64,000 bases of DNA from Scytonema sp. UIC 10036. Its GTDB lineage: Bacteria; Cyanobacteriota; Cyanobacteriia; Cyanobacteriales; Nostocaceae. A program made the translations under genes and the position numbers. The notes under the pieces are model-generated. The model saw only the letters and a list, made by a program, of their open reading frames with translations. It did no database searches and was not told the DNA's origin. This document shows positions 1 through 7,873 of this stretch, one piece after another (position 1 is the stretch's first letter; each line of letters starts with the position of its first letter). The stretch covers positions 80,588 to 144,587 of the forward strand of contig NZ_WJFC01000007.1 of the NCBI RefSeq assembly GCF_009725235.1, read 5' to 3'.

Positions 1-1146
1 TGTGTAATTTTTAGTATTCGTATCAATAGTGATGCGATATTTATCGAATTCTGTTAAGTATTCATAATACTGTAAATCTAGTAAGGGAAGTATGCTGAGT
101 TTATCTTGATAATTTTTAAGTTCAATATTAGATAATCGCCTAATTGTATTCGAGACTGTTAAATTATTCTCTTTCGAGACTTTTGGTACTATCTTATTTT
201 GGGTAAATATTTTCTGCTGGTTTTTAAAATTGTTTAGTCCATAAGATAAATCTCTATTTGTATTCGTAACTAGTGAATTATTTTCAATCAATCTTATATT
301 GACTATCTCATGCACTGTTTGTTTAATTTTTTTATATACTTCATAAGTATCTCTATATGCATCTCGACTGAAGTGATAAGCTTTAATTACTTTATTACGG
401 TAAAAAAATAAATCTATAAATTCTTGATAAAACAAGCTTAGATTCTCATCAGCTTTGGCAGAATATTTATCACCATCTTCCTCTGCAAAAAATAACCAAA
501 CTAATGTATGTTCATAAATATTAGGAGAATCAGGAATACCATACTCAAAAATCGGACTGTCAAATAATTGTCCTTCTTGATATAGTTGTGGATGTTCTCT
601 TTTTTGTCCCAAAAAATTCTGCACGCATTTATCAGCAATCTCTCGCCAAAGTTTTGAATCTTGTTGTTGAGCCTTGGATAGCCAAGCAGTTAATATTAGG
701 GTTTGTCCCAAAGAACTATTAATACTTGTCGGCAAAAAGCAATTATCTGGATTAAAATTATTGAAAATGTTTATATCTACTTCCTCTGTTTTATTCTTAG
801 CTTCATCAAGTTCATCAACCCTAAGATTTAAAGCTAGAGCATAGCTATCATATATTTGCAAAGGACAAGCAATACCTGTAATTCTTGTTTTTTGGCTAGT
901 CTCTAATGATATTGCACCTTCTAATGCCATACCAATATTTGCGTTAGTTGCTTCTTCTAACAAATCAACACGGCTACCTGGTGCAACATCCTTAATTTTT
1001 AAGTCTTGCTGTATTTTAAATTTTTGAAAAATTTCCCCGCATTTCTTCCAAAGTAATTGATTGTCATATTTTTCATTTGAACCAGAATCATCACGTAAGT
1101 GGAATGCAAAGAGGTGAACATTAGGTGCATAAACTTTGTATGTCAT
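1..1146 (-). CDS. Cassette A third gene, partial (paralogue of 11036-12595)
   Basis: The reading frame stays open from an ATG at 1146 to the window edge (382 codons), so the C-terminus is missing. It begins MTYKVYAPNVHLFAFHLR. It aligns along its length with the protein at 11036-12595: LFAFHLR/LYAFHLR, QLLWKK/NLLWEN, NCFLPTSINSSLGQTL/DCLLPSNIQASLGHTL, FEYG/FEYQ, TNTKNY/TNTTNY. The complete paralogue ends in two membrane helices, which probably lie beyond the edge here. The start overlaps the stop of the preceding gene by 4 bp (ATGA), so translation is probably coupled. I recognise no named family. The role as membrane-anchored partner of the TPR-CHAT protease is inferred from the conserved three-gene order. 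Confidence 0.85.
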   Translation of the reverse strand, partial: MTYKVYAPNVHLFAFHLRDDSGSNEKYDNQLLWKKCGEIFQKFKIQQDLKIKDVAPGSRVDLLEEATNANIGMALEGAISLETSQKTRITGIACPLQIYDSYALALNLRVDELDEAKNKTEEVDINIFNNFNPDNCFLPTSINSSLGQTLILTAWLSKAQQQDSKLWREIADKCVQNFLGQKREHPQLYQEGQLFDSPIFEYGIPDSPNIYEHTLVWLFFAEEDGDKYSAKADENLSLFYQEFIDLFFYRNKVIKAYHFSRDAYRDTYEVYKKIKQTVHEIVNIRLIENNSLVTNTNRDLSYGLNNFKNQQKIFTQNKIVPKVSKENNLTVSNTIRRLSNIELKNYQDKLSILPLLDLQYYEYLTEFDKYRITIDTNTKNYT

Positions 1147-1487
1147 TGCCTGTCATCCGATTTTGGTGGCTCTTGATTATTTTGACGGAGAACTTCTCGA
1201 TTAGTCTCTCGCAGTTCAAATAAGTTTTGAATAATAGTGGCTTCCCTACTTGGTGCTTGGCGAGGTAATACATTTACTTGGCGAGTAGGAGATGCAATTC
1301 TAATTATATCATCTCTAGCATTTGTATGACTCATAAACCAATTCTTAACTTTCTGGATTACTTCATCAGGTTCACGATCCAAGTCTGCAAGAATTCTATC
1401 TAAGTCTTGCAAGTCCTCAATATTAAATTTCTGAGGTTCAGTCTTTAGTGCATATGGAAAATTTTGGATAAGTTCAGCAAACTTCAT
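1143..1487 (-). CDS. Small acidic protein of cassette A (114 aa)
   Basis: I start it at the internal ATG at 1487 (MKFAELIQNFPYALK). The longer frame up to 1589 would overlap the TPR-CHAT gene and adds an unlikely aromatic-rich leader. The N-terminal ~70 residues look helical, with the pattern LDRILADLDREPDEVIQKVKNWF. The last ~40 residues are polar and probably disordered. The cassette B protein at 12592-12951 has the same layout (helical block ending AIENWVES, then a Pro/Ser-rich tail), although direct identity is low. Position between the TPR-CHAT gene (29 bp) and the third gene (4-bp overlap) suggests an adaptor or effector-associated module. That role is inference and no family is recognised. 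Confidence 0.7.
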   Translation of the reverse strand: MKFAELIQNFPYALKTEPQKFNIEDLQDLDRILADLDREPDEVIQKVKNWFMSHTNARDDIIRIASPTRQVNVLPRQAPSREATIIQNLFELRETNREVLRQNNQEPPKSDDRQ

Positions 1488-1516
1488 GATTGTTTTTATA
1501 TAGATAAAAAATAATT

Positions 1517-4500
1517 TTATTGCCCAATAGCGCAGAAAGCAGCCCAATGAAAAAGAGAAGAAAAACGTCTTTCTTCGGGATTGCAACATTCCAGTGTATC
1601 CTGTATTTCTTGTTCCATATTTTTATTAATTTTAGATGTTTTACTCCAGTCTAGTAAGTCTTTTACACTTGCATTTCGTAACCAGATTTGTGCTTTGTTT
1701 AGAGCGCAAACCACAGTTAAACCATCTTTGAGATTTTGATATAACTTAATTATTAACAATGCTGTAGATAAATCGTCAACTATCCACAAACTACTAACTA
1801 CATTGACACTACCTGCATACAGAAAGCCACTGGGTAAGCCAATGTATTCATCACTGAGATTAACGAATTCAACTAACCCAGTCTCACAGGCAGAAAGAAC
1901 GACGAGACGGCATTGATTTAGGACAAAATCTTGTTCAAAGAGATTACCCAATGTGAGACATTCAGTTAAATCTACAACTTTTTGCTCTAATACTTCATCT
2001 AATACTTTAAAGTCATCTAATAATTTAATTAAAAGATAGCGCCTGATGGGGTCAGGATTGAGAAAAACAGGAGAGGTATATGAATTAGCCAATTGTAGGT
2101 AAGAATCTAGAGGTGATTTAAAGTTAAAGGAACCGTGACAAGAAAAGTGCAAACAATTTACTTCTCTTAACTGTGGTGTGGCTTGAAAGAAAGCATCTTT
2201 GGTAGCTTGGCTATTTTTTAACACCTCCTGGGAAGAGAATAAAGGCAGAATGTTATCTACTTCCAAGTTAGCGTAATTAAGGTCTTCTGTAGGGTTTTGA
2301 ATAGCAAATAAAGATTTAAAATTAGGACGTTGACGCAGTTGCGCTTGTTGCAGAAGTTGACAACTAGGTGCATAGCCTACGCCGTTGGGGAATAAGTCGA
2401 TTAGGTATGATTCCTTTATAGGTAAAGCATGGAGCGGGAAAAGGTGCAAAGAACGATGAGGAATGAGGATTAATCTATCGTATTTTTCAGTAGGTAATTC
2501 CTTTTCTAATATTTCCTCAATATGTAGAATTTTCGCTAACTCTTTCAAGCGGTCTTCTAGCTGATTCTGCCATATTAATTTACGTTTATCTTGCTGATTG
2601 TAGTAAGCTTCTAAATATTTATTTTCACAATCAGATAACTCCTTAAATTCTTCTTTTGTTGATTGAAAAAATTTTAATTCTTGTCCCTTAGGTTTGACAA
2701 CAAACGTGATAATTCTATCGTTGGTAATGTACCATTCTATAATCGCAGTTTTTTGAGCTAAAGTTTTGTGAAATTGGTCAAATTTAAAGCCAGAACCAAT
2801 AGGTAGATCGCTGTCTTGTAATTCTTGGCGTTTTTGTCGCAATTGTTGAAGATGTTTGGCTAAATCTGTTGGATTTTCGGCTTTGCCATTTTGGAGTTGA
2901 TACTGACCACTGGCTATTTCTTCTCTAAGTTGTTCTAGTTGAGTGGCAACTTCTAGAGGGAAAATAGTTTTGAGGTCACGCTCAAGTATAAGTTCAACTA
3001 AGTTACGAGTTTTACTACGTTCAACATATTCAATAGCTTCAGTTATTTTGCCCAATTCTAGGCAAGTTCTTACTATAAATAAATAAAGTTGGTGCCATTT
3101 TTCTGCTTGTTTACGTTTGCTTTCATTACCAGAAGTGATTTCTCCCCGCAAAGATTCTACTGTTACAATCGCATCGGCAAAGGTATTGTAAGCTAATTCA
3201 ATATTCTCAGTTCGTTCTCCTAATATCCTCTCAGAGTAAGCAACCCCTAAGCCAGTTTGCGTTGTTACCCAACGTTCGGGAAAGGCACCGCGTGTGTATA
3301 CGGACAGTGCAGCAGAATAAGCTTTGATCGCTAATTCAATATTCTCAGCTCGTTCTCCTAATATTCTGCGATAGTAATGAGTTCCCAAATTATATTGTGT
3401 CATCGCCCAATCTAGGGGAAAGGCGTTGCGAGTATATACTTCCAAGGCAGCGGAATAAGCCTCTATCGCCTGTTCTATATTCTGCGCTTTCTCTCCTGAT
3501 ATTCTTTGACCGTAAGCACTCCCCAGACCAGTTTGCGTCATTGCCCATTGTTCAGGAAAGGCGTTGCGGGTTAATACTTCTTGTGCAGCAGAATAAGCAG
3601 CCATTGCCTTTTCTATATCCGCTTGTTCTTCTAATATTCTACTACAGTAAGCATTTCCTAGACTAATTTGCGTGATTGCCCATTGTTCAGGAAAGGCGTT
3701 GCGGGTTAATACTTCTTGTGCAGCAGAATAAGCAGCGATTGCTTTTTCTATATTCTCCGCTTGTTCTCCTAATATTCTATTACGGTAAGCAGTCCCCAGA
3801 TTATTTTGCGTGGCTGCCCAATCTTCTGGAAAAGCGCTGCGGGTGTATACGGACAGTGCAGCAGAATAAGCAGCGATTGCTTTTTCTATATTCTCCGCTT
3901 GTTCTCCTAATATTCTATCACAGTAAGCATTTCCCAGATTATTTTGTATGGCTGCCCATTTTTCTGGAAAGGCGTATCGGGTTAATACTTCTTGTGCAGC
4001 AGAATAAGCAGCAATTGCCTTTTCTATATTCTCCTTTCGTTCTCCTGATATTCTTTCATCGTAAGCAGACGCCAAATTATTTTGCGTCATTGCCCATTGT
4101 TCAGGAAAGTCGTTGCGTGTGTATACGGACAGTGCAGCAAAAAAAGCAGCGAGCGCTAATTCTATATTCTCCTTTCGTTCTCCTAATATTCTGTGTAAGT
4201 AAGCATTCCCCAGATGATTTTGTGTTGTTGCCCAATCTTCAGGAAAGTCGCTGCGGGTGTATACTTCCAATGCCCCAGAATAAGCTTTGATCGCTAATTC
4301 AAGATTTTCCTTTCGTTCTCCTAATATTCTGTCATAATAAGCAGCCCCCAAACCAATTTGCGTGGTTGCCCATTGTTGAGGAAAGTCGCTGCGTGTGTAT
4401 ACAGTCAGTGCATCTGAAAAAGCAGCGAGCGCTAATTCAATATTCTCTTTCCGTTCTCCTATTATTCTGTATAAGTAAGCATTCCCCAGATTAATTTGCG

Positions 4501-5125
4501 TGGTTGCCCATTGTTGAGGAAAGTCGCTGCGTGTGTATACGGCAAGTGCAGCAGAATAAGCTGAGAGCGCTAATTCAATATTCTCTTTCCGTTCTCCTAT
4601 TATTCTGTATAAGTAAGCATTCCCCAGATTAATTTGCGTCATTGCCCATTGCTTAGGAAAGCTGTTGCGGGTTCTTACTTCCAGTGCAGCAAAACAAGCA
4701 GCGAGCGCTAATTCAATATTCTCCTTTCGTTCTCCTATTATTCTGTCAAGGTAAACAGATCCAAGATTATTTTGGGTATCTGCCCATTTTTTAGGAAAGG
4801 CGCTGCGAGTGTAAACAGTAAGAACGATTTCGTAGCCAGTAATAGCAATTTCGATGTTATTGGCTTTGCTACCCAAGGGAAATTGCTGAATGAGATTACT
4901 AAAAATAAAAATGACTTCGGCGATGTCTTTCGCTGTACTTGGTTCTATTTCTGCTAGGGTTTTTGTTGCCCAGTAGTGCAACTGTTTTGCAAAAATATGG
5001 TTGAGTTTATCAGTATTTGCTGCCAATAAGGGGTAAACTATATCAGCATCGCCAGCACTGTTTAATGTTGTTTGCAGCACCTCTAGTACAAATTGCTTGT
5101 CAGACTCTGGAGCTAATCGTGCCAT
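1517..5125 (-). CDS. TPR-repeat CHAT-domain cysteine protease, copy A (1202 aa)
   Basis: Residues 1-105 form an N-terminal helical domain shared with copy B (VYPLLAANTDKLN). Residues ~108-650 are 12 tandem TPR-like repeats of ~46 residues with consensus FPxxWAxTQxNLGxAYxxRI. Then comes a linker helix region with ERSKTRNLVELILERD. Residues ~800-1202 are a CHAT (caspase HetF-associated) domain: His997 in HFSCHG and Cys1080 in LSACETG form the expected dyad. CHAT proteins are clan CD cysteine peptidases, and TPR-CHAT members act in proteolytic signalling or cell death. The start is supported by GAGGAA about 8 nt upstream of ATG. Compared with copy B there are ~40 extra residues between the catalytic His and Cys. 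The substrate is unknown; cassette neighbours are candidates. Confidence 0.93.
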   Translation of the reverse strand: MARLAPESDKQFVLEVLQTTLNSAGDADIVYPLLAANTDKLNHIFAKQLHYWATKTLAEIEPSTAKDIAEVIFIFSNLIQQFPLGSKANNIEIAITGYEIVLTVYTRSAFPKKWADTQNNLGSVYLDRIIGERKENIELALAACFAALEVRTRNSFPKQWAMTQINLGNAYLYRIIGERKENIELALSAYSAALAVYTRSDFPQQWATTQINLGNAYLYRIIGERKENIELALAAFSDALTVYTRSDFPQQWATTQIGLGAAYYDRILGERKENLELAIKAYSGALEVYTRSDFPEDWATTQNHLGNAYLHRILGERKENIELALAAFFAALSVYTRNDFPEQWAMTQNNLASAYDERISGERKENIEKAIAAYSAAQEVLTRYAFPEKWAAIQNNLGNAYCDRILGEQAENIEKAIAAYSAALSVYTRSAFPEDWAATQNNLGTAYRNRILGEQAENIEKAIAAYSAAQEVLTRNAFPEQWAITQISLGNAYCSRILEEQADIEKAMAAYSAAQEVLTRNAFPEQWAMTQTGLGSAYGQRISGEKAQNIEQAIEAYSAALEVYTRNAFPLDWAMTQYNLGTHYYRRILGERAENIELAIKAYSAALSVYTRGAFPERWVTTQTGLGVAYSERILGERTENIELAYNTFADAIVTVESLRGEITSGNESKRKQAEKWHQLYLFIVRTCLELGKITEAIEYVERSKTRNLVELILERDLKTIFPLEVATQLEQLREEIASGQYQLQNGKAENPTDLAKHLQQLRQKRQELQDSDLPIGSGFKFDQFHKTLAQKTAIIEWYITNDRIITFVVKPKGQELKFFQSTKEEFKELSDCENKYLEAYYNQQDKRKLIWQNQLEDRLKELAKILHIEEILEKELPTEKYDRLILIPHRSLHLFPLHALPIKESYLIDLFPNGVGYAPSCQLLQQAQLRQRPNFKSLFAIQNPTEDLNYANLEVDNILPLFSSQEVLKNSQATKDAFFQATPQLREVNCLHFSCHGSFNFKSPLDSYLQLANSYTSPVFLNPDPIRRYLLIKLLDDFKVLDEVLEQKVVDLTECLTLGNLFEQDFVLNQCRLVVLSACETGLVEFVNLSDEYIGLPSGFLYAGSVNVVSSLWIVDDLSTALLIIKLYQNLKDGLTVVCALNKAQIWLRNASVKDLLDWSKTSKINKNMEQEIQDTLECCNPEERRFSSLFHWAAFCAIGQ
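3170..4800. repeat. 12 tandem ~138-bp repeats coding TPR units
   Basis: The TPR part of the copy A TPR-CHAT gene is a DNA tandem array with a ~138-bp period. Neighbouring units are nearly identical at the nucleotide level; for example the units near 4370-4510 and 4510-4650 share long exact stretches. One unit near 3620 is a codon shorter (EEQADIEKA). Such an array can gain or lose units by recombination. The corresponding array in copy B (about 14520-16130) is clearly more diverged between units. Confidence 0.85.
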
Positions 5126-5196
5126 ACCAAATTCCTCTGTTTTCAGCGTGAAATGCTTTGACTCTACTTTTTTAGTTTCCTATAAGAATACTTGGC

Positions 5197-5728
5197 TTAT
5201 TTCCGCTCGTAATTTTCACTTTCAATAAGCCCGAATTCTACGCCTCTGTCATTAAATGATAAACTTAATTTGAGTCGAAAGAAATCGTCAGAAATACTAT
5301 GAGTTTTTGCTAAGTTAATGGCATTATGATAATGACTAATAGCATTATCATAATGAGTTATAGCTTCCTGTTGGACTTTCTTTAACAAGCAAAAAAACCA
5401 TAGAATAGTGATAATCTCCTAATATTAAATACGTCTCTAGATTTTGAGGATCAATTTGCAATGCTTGCTCAAAATAGGGAACTGCTTGCTCAAAATAAGG
5501 AACTGCTTGCCAATAGTATCCTTGTTGAGTTAATGCAACTGCTTTTTCAAAAAGTCTCTGTGCTTTTTCATGCTGTAAGCCAGTATCTTCTATATTGGTA
5601 GAGCTTATATTGTCTATATCAGTAGAGTTTACATAGTCAATAAATGACGAAGCCCCGGCAGCAGCAGCTGAAGTTGCTGCTAAAAATATTTTCCAAAGAT
5701 TAAATTCGTCCTCATTGTAATTGTTCAT
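5197..5728 (-). pseudogene. Small TPR protein interrupted by a 1-nt frameshift
   Basis: An ATG at 5728 opens MNNYNEDEFNLWKIFLAATSAAAAG, with a possible short membrane or Ala-rich helix. It continues with TPR motifs (AQRLFEKAVALTQQGYYWQAVPYFEQALQIDP, abbreviated here) up to YHYSM. After that the frame ends prematurely in ESPTGSYNSL. The next frame carries an obvious TPR continuation (LLKKVQQEAITHYDNAISHY) and ends at 5197. The switch lies at an A7 run (5391-5397 on +). Removing one base there restores a ~176-residue protein. It may be a real pseudogene, transcriptional slippage at the homopolymer, or a sequencing error. It sits between the patatin and TPR-CHAT A genes on the same strand. Confidence 0.7.
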
Positions 5729-5888
5729 ACTTTTAGACAAAAATAGTAGGTTTATACGTTTATATTTTGAATATATTCAAATCTTAGAAATTAAATTGCA
5801 ATGCTATTTGAGCATCTGAAACTGTTATGACCACAGTATCTACATATATCCACCACTTGACTTAATTGCCACATTACTTTGCTCATTT

Positions 5889-6956
5889 TTAATCAATATG
5901 AAAATTATCTTGCTCCAGTTTACTTATTTCCTCATCTCGTTGCTTTTTAGCTTGAGTCGCTATATGAAATCCATAGAGACTAGCAGCAATCCCTTCACAA
6001 CAACGCTGGGCATCTTCGTAACCTTGCTCTATCCAGGACTGAATATTTTTAGCATTAAAATCTATTAAATCCTTTACTTTATCTTGTCGTTTTATTGCTC
6101 TGCCTGGCCGAATTTCTAAAACTGTGGTACTGGGAAAATCATGACGATTCCATAAGCTTCCATCACTAAGGTGATTAACAATAACATGGGTACATTTTTC
6201 TAAGCTAACTAACGGAGTGATAGGAGTATTACCTTGAAAATTTTTCCTACCTCCCATACCGCCATCTGAAAATAAATATTCAGTTTCTTCAATATTAATT
6301 TGTTTAGCTTTAATTAGTAGAGGCAGAGCAGCTGAAGCTAGAATAGCATTTCTTTGTTGTATTTCTTCTAATGATTGAATATGCAAAAAATCCGAGGATT
6401 GAGTATTCATCAAGTTATTGTCTGCTAAAATTGCCAAAAATAAGTCATTTAAACCACCATCACTTCGATATACGGAAACGTATAAAGGTAAGCCATGTCG
6501 AAGTTTTTGGAGGTTTAAATATCTATCCAATAATTCATGTATAGGACTTTCTTCCATCAAACCTAAATTTTCTGAGAATAGAGTCTGAAGATTGCATGCT
6601 GATAATGGATTCATTGTTCCAGTTAATAGTGGAACAAGTCCACTAGATAATGTTAACCCAATATAAGCAATGGTTTCTAATCTGTTAATATTTATAGGAC
6701 TATTGCAAGCAATTGAGTACCAAATTTCCTGTAAATATGTTGATGCTATTTTGAGATTTGGCTCTGCGGCTATAACCGCACCATTTAAAGCCCCTATACT
6801 GGTACCAGCGATAGCATCAATGCTAATGTTCATGTCAGCTAGGTATTTAATGATTCCTACTTGATAAGCACCTTTAGCACCACCACCAGATAAGACTAAG
6901 CCTAGTCGAGAAGATTTAGTAGTCATAGCTGATTTGCATTCTTCGTTTATGTTCAT
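5889..6956 (-). CDS. Patatin-like phospholipase
   Basis: A 355-residue patatin-family serine hydrolase. The oxyanion loop GGGAKG lies at 24-29, the nucleophile elbow GTSIG at 51-55 (Ser53), and the catalytic Asp at 231 in SDGGMGG, so the Ser-Asp dyad looks intact. The family hydrolyses acyl chains of phospholipids. There is no signal peptide, so it should act on the inner face of membranes. The frame begins 41 bp inside the upstream gene. A second ATG at 6926 (MTTKSSRLG) gives an 11-bp overlap and is equally plausible as a start. Adjacency to a dynamin-like GTPase and to CHAT proteases suggests a regulated lipase effector. This is inference based on patatins such as CapV in CBASS. Confidence 0.92.
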   Translation of the reverse strand: MNINEECKSAMTTKSSRLGLVLSGGGAKGAYQVGIIKYLADMNISIDAIAGTSIGALNGAVIAAEPNLKIASTYLQEIWYSIACNSPININRLETIAYIGLTLSSGLVPLLTGTMNPLSACNLQTLFSENLGLMEESPIHELLDRYLNLQKLRHGLPLYVSVYRSDGGLNDLFLAILADNNLMNTQSSDFLHIQSLEEIQQRNAILASAALPLLIKAKQINIEETEYLFSDGGMGGRKNFQGNTPITPLVSLEKCTHVIVNHLSDGSLWNRHDFPSTTVLEIRPGRAIKRQDKVKDLIDFNAKNIQSWIEQGYEDAQRCCEGIAASLYGFHIATQAKKQRDEEISKLEQDNFHID

Positions 6957-7872
6957 ACATCAAATGGTTAATTGCATGTTGCCCTGAAAAAACGCCAGGA
7001 AAAATTTTATTAGGTGTTAACACAGAAGATTCAGCTAAAGCTGTATTTCTGATTGTCCAGGTTACAGGTGTAGTTTGTGGGCTTGCCCAATCAGTTAAAT
7101 AACCCAAAACTTCACGTAACTCTTTAGGTAAAGCTATAATGGGAGATAACCACTCTTTTGAAAGAGTTATTTCAGAAATATCACCTTTCAAATCTTGTCT
7201 CATTTGACTGCAAGCTTTATTAACTAACTGCTCTATGAAGTTATCTACTTCACTGGATTTCCATCGACTTCGACAATAAGTTCCAAAGTCTCCCCAGTGG
7301 AGTTCATCTATTACTAAATAGAGTCGTGCTAATAGTGGATAAGTATTTAAACGTCCTGCTTGCCACTTGTCAAACACTTGTTCAAGATGAGTGCTAGCTA
7401 ATGTTCTAGCATCAACTTGTTGGATTCGAGATTCTAGTTCTGTGAAACGGTTATCAACCTGAATTTGAAATATTTCCAGACTTTGATCAATTGCTTCAAC
7501 TTTTTCTGCTAGCTCCTGATGCCGCTGTTGTAGACCCATTAAACCTGCACGGGTTTCACGTAACTTCTTAGCTATGTGAGCAATAGCAATATCACTATCA
7601 GCTTGACTGAGTTGAATGTCTTGTAGCCAAACAGAGACGGTTTTGAGGGCGGTAGTAAAGTTAATGTCGATAACTTGTTGACGTTGTGCTGTTCTAGCAG
7701 TTATAGAATCCCAAATCCTTGTTAAGAAACTATTGTTAATCTGGTTACGAAATCGCAAATGGTCATCTAGAACTTCCAAACCATTAACATAATCGACTAT
7801 CGCTTTTTCTGTTAACTGCGGATGTTGTTTCCGCAGTTCATACAGTGTGATTTCATTTTCTCCATGGTTCAT
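6916..7872 (-). CDS. Coiled-coil partner of the dynamin-like GTPase (YjcZ/RdcB-like)
   Basis: A 318-residue soluble protein with a central coiled coil (about residues 95-160, GLQQRHQELAEKVEAIDQSL) and a conserved-looking C-terminal domain (LPKELREVLGYLTDWASPQ). It starts 1 bp after the stop of the crfC-like gene, so the two are co-transcribed. In Escherichia coli the CrfC gene (yjdA) is followed by yjcZ (RdcB), a protein of similar size. I assign this gene to that partner role by position, size and the certain identity of the neighbour, not by residue-level alignment. It could instead be an unrelated coiled-coil subunit. Confidence 0.6.
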   Translation of the reverse strand: MNHGENEITLYELRKQHPQLTEKAIVDYVNGLEVLDDHLRFRNQINNSFLTRIWDSITARTAQRQQVIDINFTTALKTVSVWLQDIQLSQADSDIAIAHIAKKLRETRAGLMGLQQRHQELAEKVEAIDQSLEIFQIQVDNRFTELESRIQQVDARTLASTHLEQVFDKWQAGRLNTYPLLARLYLVIDELHWGDFGTYCRSRWKSSEVDNFIEQLVNKACSQMRQDLKGDISEITLSKEWLSPIIALPKELREVLGYLTDWASPQTTPVTWTIRNTALAESSVLTPNKIFPGVFSGQHAINHLMYEHKRRMQISYDY

Positions 7873-7873
7873 A

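Noticed and set aside
1488..1589. N-terminal extension of the small cassette A protein (34 residues)
   Set aside because: It overlaps the 3' end of the TPR-CHAT gene and is unusually rich in Phe, Arg and Tyr. The internal ATG at 1487 fits the cassette layout better.
3397..4290. Plus-strand open frames opposite the TPR repeats of copy A
   Set aside because: They repeat with the same 138-bp period and have low-complexity translations (LILLVQQNKQ repeated). They are shadows of the real TPR-CHAT gene.
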